Origin: JBAXQQ01 sp037131695
Lineage (GTDB): Bacteria; Armatimonadota; Hebobacteria; CAIYQO01
Length of the DNA stretch: 58,078 nt
NCBI GenBank assembly: GCA_964638715.1
Contig: CAZWZF010000028.1
Location: 1-58,078, forward strand
Direction of reading: 5' to 3'
Within the stretch, counting starts at the first letter, position 1, and each line of letters opens with the position of its first letter. Under the pieces are notes generated by a model, which saw only the letters and a program-made list of their open reading frames with translations, did not search any database and was not told the origin of the DNA. The position numbers and the translations under genes are program-made. Positions 26,501 through 34,270 of the stretch are shown one piece after another.

Positions 26501-26711
26501 TTTCGGTATACCTTCTAACATCATTTGCCATTGGCACACCGCCATTAGCCAAAGCCGGTCCTAAAACCTCTGGTGTTGCAGCATATGGATGTTTAATATC
26601 GACGGAATTTCCATCATTATCTAATGGCAGACCCGCTTTAATTTCAGGGGTACTTTTTTCACCCCATACATAGAAACTATCTTCAATTACTCCAGCGTGT
26701 AATATTAACAT
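23592..26711 (-). CDS. SNF2-family DEAD/DEAH-box helicase
   Basis: 1039 residues. The N-terminal ~550 residues form the bacterial SNF2-associated region; the ATPase core follows with QLRPYQSRGYAWLAFL, Walker A DDMGLGKT (near residue 592), the DEAQ box in GVILDEAQNIKN, LTGTPVENHVGELWS, and the C-terminal RecA domain with FTQFTEMGNHL, FLHGGVNKNNRD, LKAGGTGLNLTRANHVFH and ATDRAFRIGQ. It is a double-stranded DNA translocase; in bacteria this type is linked to RNA polymerase recycling or DNA repair, without a firm role for this subfamily. It leads the SNF2-SWIM-mreC set. The upstream ribosome binding site is weak. Confidence 0.95.
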   Translation of the reverse strand: MLILHAGVIEDSFYVWGEKSTPEIKAGLPLDNDGNSVDIKHPYAATPEVLGPALANGGVPMANDVRRYTEKNIWLPTVNHYPCASSPLIADIPHNSDKAVAKQWVVPALLLTTYEAIDLLCRCVSAHTLAPGVVVGDDLAYWAAVMRFGGSLVVRQQYLPGIMLLSNKCRAAWEPVIAGQDAELFNALATSMPTVSRAMEVPAPQTAISANTIITTFLGIVVDYLVRTAAVEMAPAFNRKRSSRITERSTHALWLRALRSSDGTLDITDTERDTFVEQIREWHRAVTQASVAPYRLCFRLEEPTGPIDRKKLIVEDDAPWRVRYILQATDDPSLMLTANEVWRGKGKKLDLFTRGNTPPREYLLTAMGQASALSIKIEESLKTEHPDGYAVDIQGAYEFITDIAPALEEVGFGVFLPGWWSKKGSKSRLRAKAKVKSPQLMQNGAGFSLDAVLEFNWEVALGESQLSLEDLRALAALKSPLVRVRGQWVELRSDEIQAAIAFLENPGGTASAREIIRMALGEGTAPGGLPIDGVSATGWMGELLDEMSRGDEMRELEPPKGFVGQLRPYQSRGYAWLAFLRKYGLGACLADDMGLGKTVQTLAMLQRDREEGESRPVLLVCPTSVVGNWLKEAARFTPSLKVLVHHGVTRERGESFQQQAEEYSLIITSYALLHRDYDVFKKIKWAGVILDEAQNIKNPSTKQARSARGLKADYRLALTGTPVENHVGELWSIMEFLNPGFLGTASEFHEKFFVPLQAERDQEAANRLKRLTGPFVLRRLKTDKSIIQDLPEKLEMKIYCSLTKEQASLYKSVVDQATAELEEADGIKRSGVILSTLMKLKQICNHPVHFLGDNTSLPDRSGKLDRLTEMIEEIYGVDDCALIFTQFTEMGNHLKRHLQETFGYEVIFLHGGVNKNNRDKMVERFQEEGGPRIFILSLKAGGTGLNLTRANHVFHYDRWWNPAVENQATDRAFRIGQTRAVQVHKFLCAGTLEDKIDELIDKKRDIADSVVGVGESWLTKLSTDELRDLFALREDAVSE

Positions 26712-26808
26712 AATTCATCTTTTAACAGTAAAAAATCTATCACCTTTTCCCGAAGTATGATTATATCAGAATATTCATGTGTTGTAAAACTTTTTCAAAA
26801 AATAAAAC

Positions 26809-27333
26809 TTATTTGTCAGGCGGTAAATCAATAGTAGGCCGTTTTTCTCCAGAAACAACAGTATTAAACCAGGTAACAAAATTATGCCATCCTTCAAATT
26901 GAACCATTTGTCGAAATAGCTGGCTATTCTCAAACGTTACCCTAATTTCATTGCCATGACTTGCAAAATAAAATGACTCCAAGAAATAATGTACCACAAT
27001 ACAACATGTTATTACACCAAAAATAAAAGCAAAAAACCAATCTGCAGGATCAAAAACCCATTGAGTATATTTATCTAAAAATATTGAAAATGGCAATGCA
27101 GATATTATAGACACACTGAAAAATATTAATTCCCATAGTCCGCGGCTGTTTTCAACATCTTTATGTTTGCCGATATCAATCATAGGTGCTAATACTGATG
27201 ATAAGCCAGATGAAATAATGCCAAGAATTATTGCTAAAATCAGGAACCAAATGGTTGTACCGGCTCCTCGAGTAAAAGCGAAAATTAGTACAATTATAAA
27301 AATTGCTATTGTTAATAATACCATTATTCCCAT
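26809..27333 (-). CDS. Small membrane protein of unknown function (CvpA-like layout)
   Basis: 174 residues with about four hydrophobic segments (residues 4-20, 28-48, 66-82, 96-115) and a soluble C-terminal tail ending KRPTIDLPPDK. The length, N-terminal membrane array and amphipathic tail resemble CvpA-type proteins, but no defining motif could be seen, so this stays a suggestion. The start ATG follows AAAGGTA, 11 bp downstream of the MEMO-family gene, so the two are probably one transcript. Confidence 0.6.
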   Translation of the reverse strand: MGIMVLLTIAIFIIVLIFAFTRGAGTTIWFLILAIILGIISSGLSSVLAPMIDIGKHKDVENSRGLWELIFFSVSIISALPFSIFLDKYTQWVFDPADWFFAFIFGVITCCIVVHYFLESFYFASHGNEIRVTFENSQLFRQMVQFEGWHNFVTWFNTVVSGEKRPTIDLPPDK

Positions 27334-27344
27334 AATAGATACCT

Positions 27345-28208
27345 TTATTTTGTGAATACCATTGAACCATAACCTACAACTCGATTTAAATCACCTGATA
27401 CATCACCAGATGTATGATAGTGTAATATTTTACCTGCTTTTATTCCAGATTCTTTTGCAGCAATCATTAAAACGCAGGTTGGTAAAACTCCGCACATGCT
27501 GATACCATTTTTCCGTATAGTATTTAATAAGCCATCAACATCAATAACAGAAATTTTATCCATTGCCATTACATCTTTTCTTCGTGCTTCTTTCTGATTT
27601 TCATAATGTGTCAGGTCTGTGCTGGCTATAAACAATATCCTTTGTTTTGATGCTAATGCTGCCAGTGCTAAACCTAATTCCAACAAGTCAGCAATTTTTG
27701 CATCACCAATTGATATCGGCACAATCGGTACATTTGGCATAAGGTATTGTAAAAAAGGTATTTGAACTTCAATGGAATGCTCATTCATATGGGCACGGTT
27801 ATCACATTTTATTTTATCAGTCATCTCCATTAGTTTTGCATTTATTTCATAAGCGACCCGAATATCACCCAATGGTGTCTGCCAATAATCATCACTTGAT
27901 GCAGCAATAGGATACCCAGCCAACCTATGATTTAACCCCAATATCACCACCGCATCAAAATTATCCTCACCATCAAGAGCAAGCATTGAATGGGCAACAG
28001 CAGAGCCAGAATAATAGTAACCTGCATGAGCGCATAACAACCCAAACACGTTCCTGGTACCACCTTCATTTAAAGAAGGAACCTTACCCGGTCCTAACCT
28101 TTCAGTAAAACAATCTTGTAGTGCCATCAACAATTCATTTTGTTTTCGCGGGTAAAAAGAACCTGCAACAACAGGTAATCGAGTATTAATTTGTTTTTCA
28201 TTTGCCAT
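27345..28208 (-). CDS. MEMO-family protein (AmmeMemoRadiSam system protein B)
   Basis: 287 residues with the family motifs in order: LPVVAGSFYPRKQNEL, CAHAGYYYSGSAVAHS, VVILGLNHRL, NEHSIEVQIPFLQYL, FIASTDLTHYE and MCGVLPTCVLM. The fold is that of non-haem iron dioxygenases; bacterial members accompany an AMMECR1 protein and a radical SAM enzyme, and the biochemical role is unsettled. Neither partner gene is in the window. The promoter is clear (-35 and -10 at 28215-28243) and its -10 ends six bases before the ATG, with no ribosome binding site, so the mRNA is probably leaderless. Confidence 0.93.
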   Translation of the reverse strand: MANEKQINTRLPVVAGSFYPRKQNELLMALQDCFTERLGPGKVPSLNEGGTRNVFGLLCAHAGYYYSGSAVAHSMLALDGEDNFDAVVILGLNHRLAGYPIAASSDDYWQTPLGDIRVAYEINAKLMEMTDKIKCDNRAHMNEHSIEVQIPFLQYLMPNVPIVPISIGDAKIADLLELGLALAALASKQRILFIASTDLTHYENQKEARRKDVMAMDKISVIDVDGLLNTIRKNGISMCGVLPTCVLMIAAKESGIKAGKILHYHTSGDVSGDLNRVVGYGSMVFTK

Positions 28209-28243
28209 ACTTTTATTATATCTAACATCGTCTGAGTAATCAA
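28206..28243 (-). promoter_or_regulatory. Sigma-70-type promoter of the MEMO gene, leaderless layout
   Basis: Reading the - strand: TTGATT (28243-28238), 17 bp, TATAAT (28220-28215), six bases, ATG (28208-28206). Both hexamers and the spacing are near consensus, so transcription should begin at or next to the A of the start codon. Confidence 0.75.
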
Positions 28244-28293
28244 GAGTAATTAAAATATATTTTAGAATTTCACATGAAATGAGAATATTACAA

Positions 28294-28337
28294 AAAAAGA
28301 CCTTAACAATACCAAATAATAATGTAAAGGTCTTTTT
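28294..28337 (-). terminator. Terminator of the SGNH esterase gene (bidirectional)
   Basis: AAAAAGACCTT (28294-28304) and AAGGTCTTTTT (28327-28337) form an 11-bp perfect stem with T/A tracts on both sides, so it can work in either direction. It lies between the MEMO promoter and the 3' end of the esterase gene. Confidence 0.85.
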
Positions 28338-28353
28338 GAAATATAGTAAATAT

Positions 28354-29997
28354 TTATGGTTTTTCTATTGGTCGAGACAACTGTACAGAATATCTTATAT
28401 CAGACAAGTCATCTGCATCATCACCTGCTTTCATTGTCATGGTTACTTGCCATTGCCACGTTAAGTGATTACTGCGGAAAATTAGCAGGTTCCATCCAGC
28501 TTTTAGCTTAGAATCGACAGAATTTCTTGTTAATGGACCATTATAAATCTGTTCGGCATTCATCCATACAGCGGCATAATTATTACCTGCAAATGCACGG
28601 GAACCGGGAGTAATTTTTACATTACGATCTTTTTCACTGTAAATCCATCGTGCTGCATAAGCAACGTAAAAATGTTGGAAGAAACCCAATGATAAATAAC
28701 TCACACTGTCCGGGTCGTCACCACCAGGATAATCTGAAGTTGCGAAATACCGATGCCAGGTAAGAGATTGTGTAGGCGATATAACTACAGGCTGTCCAAA
28801 TCCTTCACCAGCCATTAACTTCTCATCAGCAGGCAAAACAGCAGATGCAGCGTTAAATTGATTGCCGGGAAATGCAGTATTGCAAGGAGCACCAAGTGCT
28901 ACCAACCATGGTGCTGGAATATTCACCGTCGTTGTTGTTACTACATCACCATCGCGCGCTTCCAAAGTTAAAGGTGTCCTAAATTTATAATCTGCTCCTG
29001 TTACATTAAACTCACCAGTAGAGGTAGATAACAAATTTTGGTTAGAAACCCAATTAGCCGGAGTAATCAATCGTATTTGTAACTGTTTTGATGCTATGTC
29101 GCTATTATACCAATACCGAACTCTAAATGTGCTTGTCGCCGCATCAACCTTACTTTCAATTGGTTCAATTCTATATGATAACGATGGTTTTTTAGTTAAT
29201 GCTTGCTGATAAATCGGCATTAATAATTTATCTCCCATTTGTTGTGCTAAAGCGTGTTCTCCAAGTCCATCAAGCATTCCTAACGCAATCGCCAGATGAC
29301 CTGCTCTGGAAGGATGTACATAGTCTCCTGTAACACGAAAATCAGGTGACAATGAACGGCCATATTGCAATATTTCAGATGAACGCTGGCCCGAAGGCAA
29401 TAACAAACATTTCTCTTCTTGTGCCAATAACGAAATTCTGCGATTCAGGGAATCTCTCACTAAATTTGCTGGAGAAGTAAGATTTTCTGTATATGGAGTG
29501 ATAGTTCCCAATGCAATAACACGCGGCTTCACTCGTTCGCGCAATTGGGATAACAATTGCTTATACTGTTTTACCCAATTTTCCTGACTCTCCTGGCTTT
29601 CCGATACATATGGCGCCAATATATCATTCATACCAAGCATTATAATTAAGACATCTGCCGGTTTGTCTAATTCTGTTTTTACATCAAAACCTTTAACATC
29701 AAGAAATGCAGATTTATCTCTACTCCCCTTCTCTACTCCCTGCCAGCTACCCACAGATTGACCACTACCACCTAATGGTATTCTCACCCCGGTGCTGTCA
29801 GGGTTTGCCTGTCGCAACGCATTGTCAATCAGATGGATGAAACCATCGCCATTATTCCAGCCTTGTCCGGTAATACTATCACCAGCAAAAACAATTCGGT
29901 CATTTGGCTTTAATATTGATTCTGTTCGCTCTGCAGAATATGCTATAGCAACAAAAATAACAAGAATCAATAACATTAAAAAATTAAAGTTTTTCAT
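28354..29997 (-). CDS. Secreted SGNH/GDSL hydrolase (probable carbohydrate esterase)
   Basis: 547 residues with a signal peptide (MKNFNFLMLLILVIFVAIAYS-A). SGNH blocks: FAGDSITGQG with Ser41, a Gly in GGSGQSVGSW, GMNDI with Asn, and DYVHPSRAGH with the Asp/His pair near residue 245. The C-terminal ~280 residues are beta-rich and not recognised. Relatives remove acetyl groups from rhamnogalacturonan or xylan. The start is taken at 29997, after GAGGAG, rather than at 30066, because the longer form would put 23 extra residues before a clean signal peptide and cover the promoter. It is divergent from the large CBM9/propeller gene. Confidence 0.85.
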   Translation of the reverse strand: MKNFNFLMLLILVIFVAIAYSAERTESILKPNDRIVFAGDSITGQGWNNGDGFIHLIDNALRQANPDSTGVRIPLGGSGQSVGSWQGVEKGSRDKSAFLDVKGFDVKTELDKPADVLIIMLGMNDILAPYVSESQESQENWVKQYKQLLSQLRERVKPRVIALGTITPYTENLTSPANLVRDSLNRRISLLAQEEKCLLLPSGQRSSEILQYGRSLSPDFRVTGDYVHPSRAGHLAIALGMLDGLGEHALAQQMGDKLLMPIYQQALTKKPSLSYRIEPIESKVDAATSTFRVRYWYNSDIASKQLQIRLITPANWVSNQNLLSTSTGEFNVTGADYKFRTPLTLEARDGDVVTTTTVNIPAPWLVALGAPCNTAFPGNQFNAASAVLPADEKLMAGEGFGQPVVISPTQSLTWHRYFATSDYPGGDDPDSVSYLSLGFFQHFYVAYAARWIYSEKDRNVKITPGSRAFAGNNYAAVWMNAEQIYNGPLTRNSVDSKLKAGWNLLIFRSNHLTWQWQVTMTMKAGDDADDLSDIRYSVQLSRPIEKP

Positions 29998-30033
29998 AAT
30001 AAAAACTCCTCTGATATACTTTCTTACATGATA

Positions 30034-30063
30034 ATTATAACCTTTTACCAATAAATAATACAA
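30034..30063 (-). promoter_or_regulatory. Promoter of the SGNH esterase gene
   Basis: On the - strand TTGTAT (30063-30058), 18 bp, TATAAT (30039-30034), about 37 bp before the start codon. A second TATAAT on the + strand (30082-30087) may serve the divergent gene at 30121, but its -35 is weak. Confidence 0.6.
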
Positions 30064-30120
30064 CAAATGAGATTATATTGATATAATAAATCACTGGTTT
30101 TATTCCAAGGAGAATTTTAA

Positions 30121-33100
30121 ATGAAAACTGCGTCGCTCCGTATTATCTGGTTGTTCATGACTTTGATAATCACATCAACACTGGCAACATCTGCCATTGC
30201 CGGTCCACTGCCGCTTAATTTTTTACGAGCTGCTCAACCGGTTGTAATTGATGGGAAATTGAATGACTGGGTATTAAATGCCCCGGTATCATACGAGGTT
30301 GACCCCAATGCGTTTGACCAGAAGGTCAAAACTTATGCGATGTGGGATGACCAGAATATTTACCTTGCATACGTTGTGCGCGATTCATCGCCGATGAAAA
30401 ACTCTGGCGATGATCCTTCTGCAGCATTTAAGAGCGGCGACTCGCTTCATTTCTATATGAGCACTGATAATGACCCGAAAGGAAAATCAGCAACTGGCGG
30501 CTTGAATGATTATCATATACTGATGACCATACAAAAAGGCAAGCCAGTTATTTTTGCCTTTCGCCAGCAAAAGGCTGGAGTAGATAAACTAACAAAAATA
30601 AGTTCACCGGCAACCAGTATCGATATTGCCTGGATGGGACCAGTACCAGGAGCTGAAATGGCAATCGTTACTTCCGGTGGTTCATACACAGCCGAAGTAA
30701 AACTCCCACTTGCATTCTTTGATGGATTCAAACCAAATACCGGACAAAAAATAGGCACTGATGTTGCGGTTAACTTCAGTGACAATGCCGGCAGTAAAAA
30801 TCTGGCAAAAGTATGGTGGAGTCGTGGTGCCAGCCAGATTCTCGACATCCCCAGTGAATTGCGGTTTGAACGAAATTTATGGGGAACCGGTATATTTTGC
30901 GCAACAGGTGAAAACCCCATAGTAATTGACAGTTCCGACCTTTTCGTCGTCCCTGCACCCGGTAAAGTAACAATTGATGGCGACCTTGCGGATTGGAATC
31001 TTTCCTGCGCTTACGGCCCAATGTATGTTGACCCATCACTTAAAGATAAGTATAACGTTACCTGGACATTAATGTATGATAAAGATGCCCTTTATATTGC
31101 CGCTGTATTTAACGCTGCCCAGCCATTTACTAATGATGGCGGGGTAAACAATGTATGGTGGTATGGCGATTCCATAGAAGTTAGAATGGCTGCCGACCCC
31201 AAAAATCAGGGTGGCGATATAAAGAAAAATATGGATATTCTTACTTTCGCTTTGTGGCACAATGCCGGAGAGAAAAAAGATTATATAGCAATGCAGCGAT
31301 CATTTTCATTCATGACCGGCGACAGCAGTTCAGCCATTATTCAGTCAAAGGTTACCCCCGGCGGGCGTACCTTTGAAGCGCGAATACCATGGACAATTAT
31401 TCAAAGTGGTAATTACCCCAAAGCTGGTGATTCTATCTCAATCACCATGGCAGGTATTTGGAAAAACGGACTTCGTGCTTACGGAATGGGTTCAATCAGT
31501 TCATTCCGCGGTATGGGTGACTGGGGTCAGGCACATTTTCTGGCAGAAGCACCCAAAACCGTATATGTTAGTTTACAGCAGTCATCTGCAGCAAATGCCG
31601 CAGTTGTTGTAAAAGCGAAAACTACTGTAAATGTACCAGAAAAAGGACTGTTGTCAGCCGGTGTTTATCGACCAGACGGCACATTGTTGCGCACATTAAC
31701 AGCAGGTCAATCAACAGATGGCGGCAAGGTAGAACTCGGTTGGGATGGCAATGATGATGACGGTAAGGCTGCCCCGGCAGGTAAATACGAAGTACGGGGA
31801 TTGCTGAATGCCGGACTGCATGCAAAGTATGTCACCAGTGCCACCAGTCCGGGCAAACCACCTTATGATAGCGAAAACCCACTCGGTGGCTGGGGTGGCG
31901 TATGGGATAATATTCAAGATATCGCCTCAGACGCAACCGGTATCTATCCATTATGGGGTGTTGAAGAAGGCGATGGTTTGTTAATTCATGCCGATGAAGA
32001 TGGCAACGTAATATGGCGCCAGCATTGCCCACTGGCTCAACCCGGCAAGCAAATAAGTGTCGCCAGTAATGGCAAATATGTCTACATTATGGGAGATAAA
32101 ACAGGCTTATGGCGAGTTTATTGCAAAGACGGAAAATATGCGCCTATTGCTCATGATGGCAGCGACCCATTGGGATTCCAGTTAACAGGATTCACTGCTG
32201 CCGCGTCATTAGCCGCAGATGGAAATACTGTATATGTTTCTGTACCATCAGAAAATAAAATAGCATGTTTTGATGCAGAAACATTAAAACCTACCGGTAC
32301 ACTTGCCGTTGCTAAGCCATTTGGAATATGCCTTGATGGAATAAATGGACTGTTAGTGGTTAGTGAAAATAAAATCGTCAGTTTGAATATTAAAACCGGC
32401 GAAGTTAAACCGATAGTTACCAGTAAATTATCATCACCGTTTGATGTTGCTGTAGATAAAAAAGGCATGATTGTAGTAACTGACCGCGGCAACGCACAAC
32501 AAATCAAATTTTTTTACAGAAATGGCAAACTGAAAAATTCTTTCGGAAAATTAGGCGGACGTGATAATAATGGCAAGTTCTATGTGAATCAATTACGCAA
32601 ACCGGCAGGAATCACCGTCGCCGCATCCGGTAAAATATTCTACTCTGAAGACGCGGCACCTAAAAATTTCGTTCGTTTAAGTGCTAACCTGAAATACGAA
32701 AAACTATGGTGCGGACCATGGTATATCAGTGGTGAAGTTTGTGTTGATCCAAAAAAACCGGAAGATTTGTATATATGGGGTGGCGAAGCGATAATTCGCC
32801 ATATACTGGATTACAAAAACAAAACCAGTCGACCAGACGCAGCATGGTCTACATTTGCCATGGAAAAATATGGACGCTGGTTCCCGCGGATTGTTAACCA
32901 CGACGGTAAAAAATATCTATTCTGCGGTGGCACACCATGCAGTTTATTCAGAATCGATGGCTATAAAATGACTCTGGTTTCTTCAATCGCTGGAGATTGG
33001 CAAAACAAGACCAAGCCAATGTGGATATTTAATGACTTAAACGAAAATGGCAAATTTGATGAAGGTGAAAAAGTCGATTTCCCGGCAACTACCGACCCGT

Positions 33101-33789
33101 TATCAACATATAAAGGCTCATATTGGGCTGGCAGTATAGACGAAAAAGACCTTACTGTTTATCTGAATAATAATCAATCAGTAATTAAATTAAAGCCAAC
33201 ATTTTCTAAATCTGGATTGCCAATATACAGCTTTAATACAAATGTCAGCTACTTCCCATTAGCAGCTGCCCAAAAGCCAGGCAAGAATGCTGGTTTCAGC
33301 AACATCTGTCATTCACCAGATGGAGGCATATTCGGCAATGCAGATGCTAATGGTTCCGACCCGCGCGGAATAGGACACAGTTCGCATTTATCCGATGTTT
33401 ATGTATACCGATTAGATAAAGATGGAAAACTGTTATGGCGCGCCGGTAAAAAAGCCAGCGGAATAGCCAAAAATGGCGAGTTCTACGGTCGGGCTTGCGG
33501 CCTGGGTGGACCTATTGACGGTAAATATTTCGACTTTGTAGATGAAAATGGCCAGGATAAAGTATATTCATTCGACGGATTATTTGCAGGAAATCTGCTT
33601 GATGACAGCGCAACAGCATTGCCCAGTGAAAACACGCTGCGGGTAGAACATTTCAACTCAATTGTATATCAAAATGCAGAAGATAAGAAATGGTACTTCG
33701 TCGCCGGCGCAGGCGGTTACGCCAGCATCTGGGAAATCGCGGGAATGGATAAAATCACCCGATTAACATCGGAAATTGAAGTGAAATAA
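30121..33789 (+). CDS. Large secreted protein: two CBM9-like domains, FlgD-type Ig, beta-propeller
   Basis: 1222 residues. Signal peptide to about residue 27 (SAIA-GP). Two CBM9-like domains follow, each opened by a DG-x-L-x-D-W signature: VIDGKLNDW (near 41) and TIDGDLADW (near 282). A FlgD-like Ig segment (about 495-565; GVYRPDGTLLRTLTAG ... GWDGNDDDGKAAPAGKYEVRG) leads into NHL-type propeller repeats (for example VAVDKKGMIVVTDRGNAQQIKFF). CBM9 domains bind sugar chain ends. The protein is probably exported, and binds rather than cleaves glycan: no catalytic motif was seen. Start follows AAGGAG. It shares its FlgD-Ig plus propeller core with the gene at 34271. Confidence 0.8.
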   Translation: MKTASLRIIWLFMTLIITSTLATSAIAGPLPLNFLRAAQPVVIDGKLNDWVLNAPVSYEVDPNAFDQKVKTYAMWDDQNIYLAYVVRDSSPMKNSGDDPSAAFKSGDSLHFYMSTDNDPKGKSATGGLNDYHILMTIQKGKPVIFAFRQQKAGVDKLTKISSPATSIDIAWMGPVPGAEMAIVTSGGSYTAEVKLPLAFFDGFKPNTGQKIGTDVAVNFSDNAGSKNLAKVWWSRGASQILDIPSELRFERNLWGTGIFCATGENPIVIDSSDLFVVPAPGKVTIDGDLADWNLSCAYGPMYVDPSLKDKYNVTWTLMYDKDALYIAAVFNAAQPFTNDGGVNNVWWYGDSIEVRMAADPKNQGGDIKKNMDILTFALWHNAGEKKDYIAMQRSFSFMTGDSSSAIIQSKVTPGGRTFEARIPWTIIQSGNYPKAGDSISITMAGIWKNGLRAYGMGSISSFRGMGDWGQAHFLAEAPKTVYVSLQQSSAANAAVVVKAKTTVNVPEKGLLSAGVYRPDGTLLRTLTAGQSTDGGKVELGWDGNDDDGKAAPAGKYEVRGLLNAGLHAKYVTSATSPGKPPYDSENPLGGWGGVWDNIQDIASDATGIYPLWGVEEGDGLLIHADEDGNVIWRQHCPLAQPGKQISVASNGKYVYIMGDKTGLWRVYCKDGKYAPIAHDGSDPLGFQLTGFTAAASLAADGNTVYVSVPSENKIACFDAETLKPTGTLAVAKPFGICLDGINGLLVVSENKIVSLNIKTGEVKPIVTSKLSSPFDVAVDKKGMIVVTDRGNAQQIKFFYRNGKLKNSFGKLGGRDNNGKFYVNQLRKPAGITVAASGKIFYSEDAAPKNFVRLSANLKYEKLWCGPWYISGEVCVDPKKPEDLYIWGGEAIIRHILDYKNKTSRPDAAWSTFAMEKYGRWFPRIVNHDGKKYLFCGGTPCSLFRIDGYKMTLVSSIAGDWQNKTKPMWIFNDLNENGKFDEGEKVDFPATTDPLSTYKGSYWAGSIDEKDLTVYLNNNQSVIKLKPTFSKSGLPIYSFNTNVSYFPLAAAQKPGKNAGFSNICHSPDGGIFGNADANGSDPRGIGHSSHLSDVYVYRLDKDGKLLWRAGKKASGIAKNGEFYGRACGLGGPIDGKYFDFVDENGQDKVYSFDGLFAGNLLDDSATALPSENTLRVEHFNSIVYQNAEDKKWYFVAGAGGYASIWEIAGMDKITRLTSEIEVK

Positions 33790-33880
33790 TGGGCAGCTAT
33801 CAACAAAATCCGAACATAAAATCATGTATTAACATACTGTTAAAGTTTCTGCTCTGAAATGAAGTTGTCGTTAGTTTAAT

Positions 33881-33897
33881 AGCCGCGGAGCGGCGAC
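33881..33897 (-). repeat. REP-like palindrome related to the 18993-19200 element
   Basis: Read on the - strand, GTCGCCGCTCCGCGGCT resembles the TCGCCGCGCTGCGGCTGG arm at 19050, again next to an AT-rich ATTATG-type flank. Upstream, 33790-33880 holds only a small dyad, TTAACA-tac-TGTTAA (33829-33843). Confidence 0.5.
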
Positions 33898-33899
33898 AT

Positions 33900-34041
33900 A
33901 ATAAGTAACCCCAGATGTTAGCCTGGGGAAGTATCTGATGTATAACATGAGTCTTATAAAGGCGACTTTATAAACGCACCTTTACAAGGCGCAATTAAAT
34001 ACTTATCTCCTCCCCCAGGCTTGCGCCTGGGGTTACTTATT
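33900..34041. repeat. 142-bp element with perfect 15-bp inverted ends and two inner hairpins
   Basis: AATAAGTAACCCCAG (33900-33914) and CTGGGGTTACTTATT (34027-34041) are exact inverted copies. Each end adds its own small hairpin: CCCCAG-N7-CCTGGGG on the left and CCCCAGGC-TTGC-GCCTGGGG-like on the right. A REP-doublet or MITE-like unit is likely; it could also stop transcription from the 30121 gene. There is no coding frame. The rest of 34042-34270 contains a candidate promoter only. Confidence 0.75.
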
Positions 34042-34177
34042 AAAATGCCCACTCTGGGGCATATCACAATAAATTTATCCAATTGACAATATAATTTTAG
34101 CATAGATCTGCAAACAAATTGCTACATTTCAAAAATTACTTTGTTACATTATTTTTCAATAAGTATATTTTGCCACA

Positions 34178-34207
34178 TAGACACTAAACCCCACAAAAAC
34201 ATATAAT
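34178..34207 (+). promoter_or_regulatory. Candidate promoter for the 34271 gene
   Basis: TAGACA (34178-34183), 18 bp, TATAAT (34202-34207), leaving a leader of about 57 nt. A separate TTGACA at 34083 has no -10 at good spacing. Confidence 0.5.
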
Positions 34208-34270
34208 TAGTCAATGGGTTTAGCAACTTTACAAACTGTTGTTTATCTAACAAAGCAGAGGTTAATTAAT

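Noticed and set aside
29998..30066. Longer start for the SGNH esterase at 30066
   Set aside because: It would precede a complete signal peptide and cover the promoter; the ATG at 29997 has a strong GAGGAG site.
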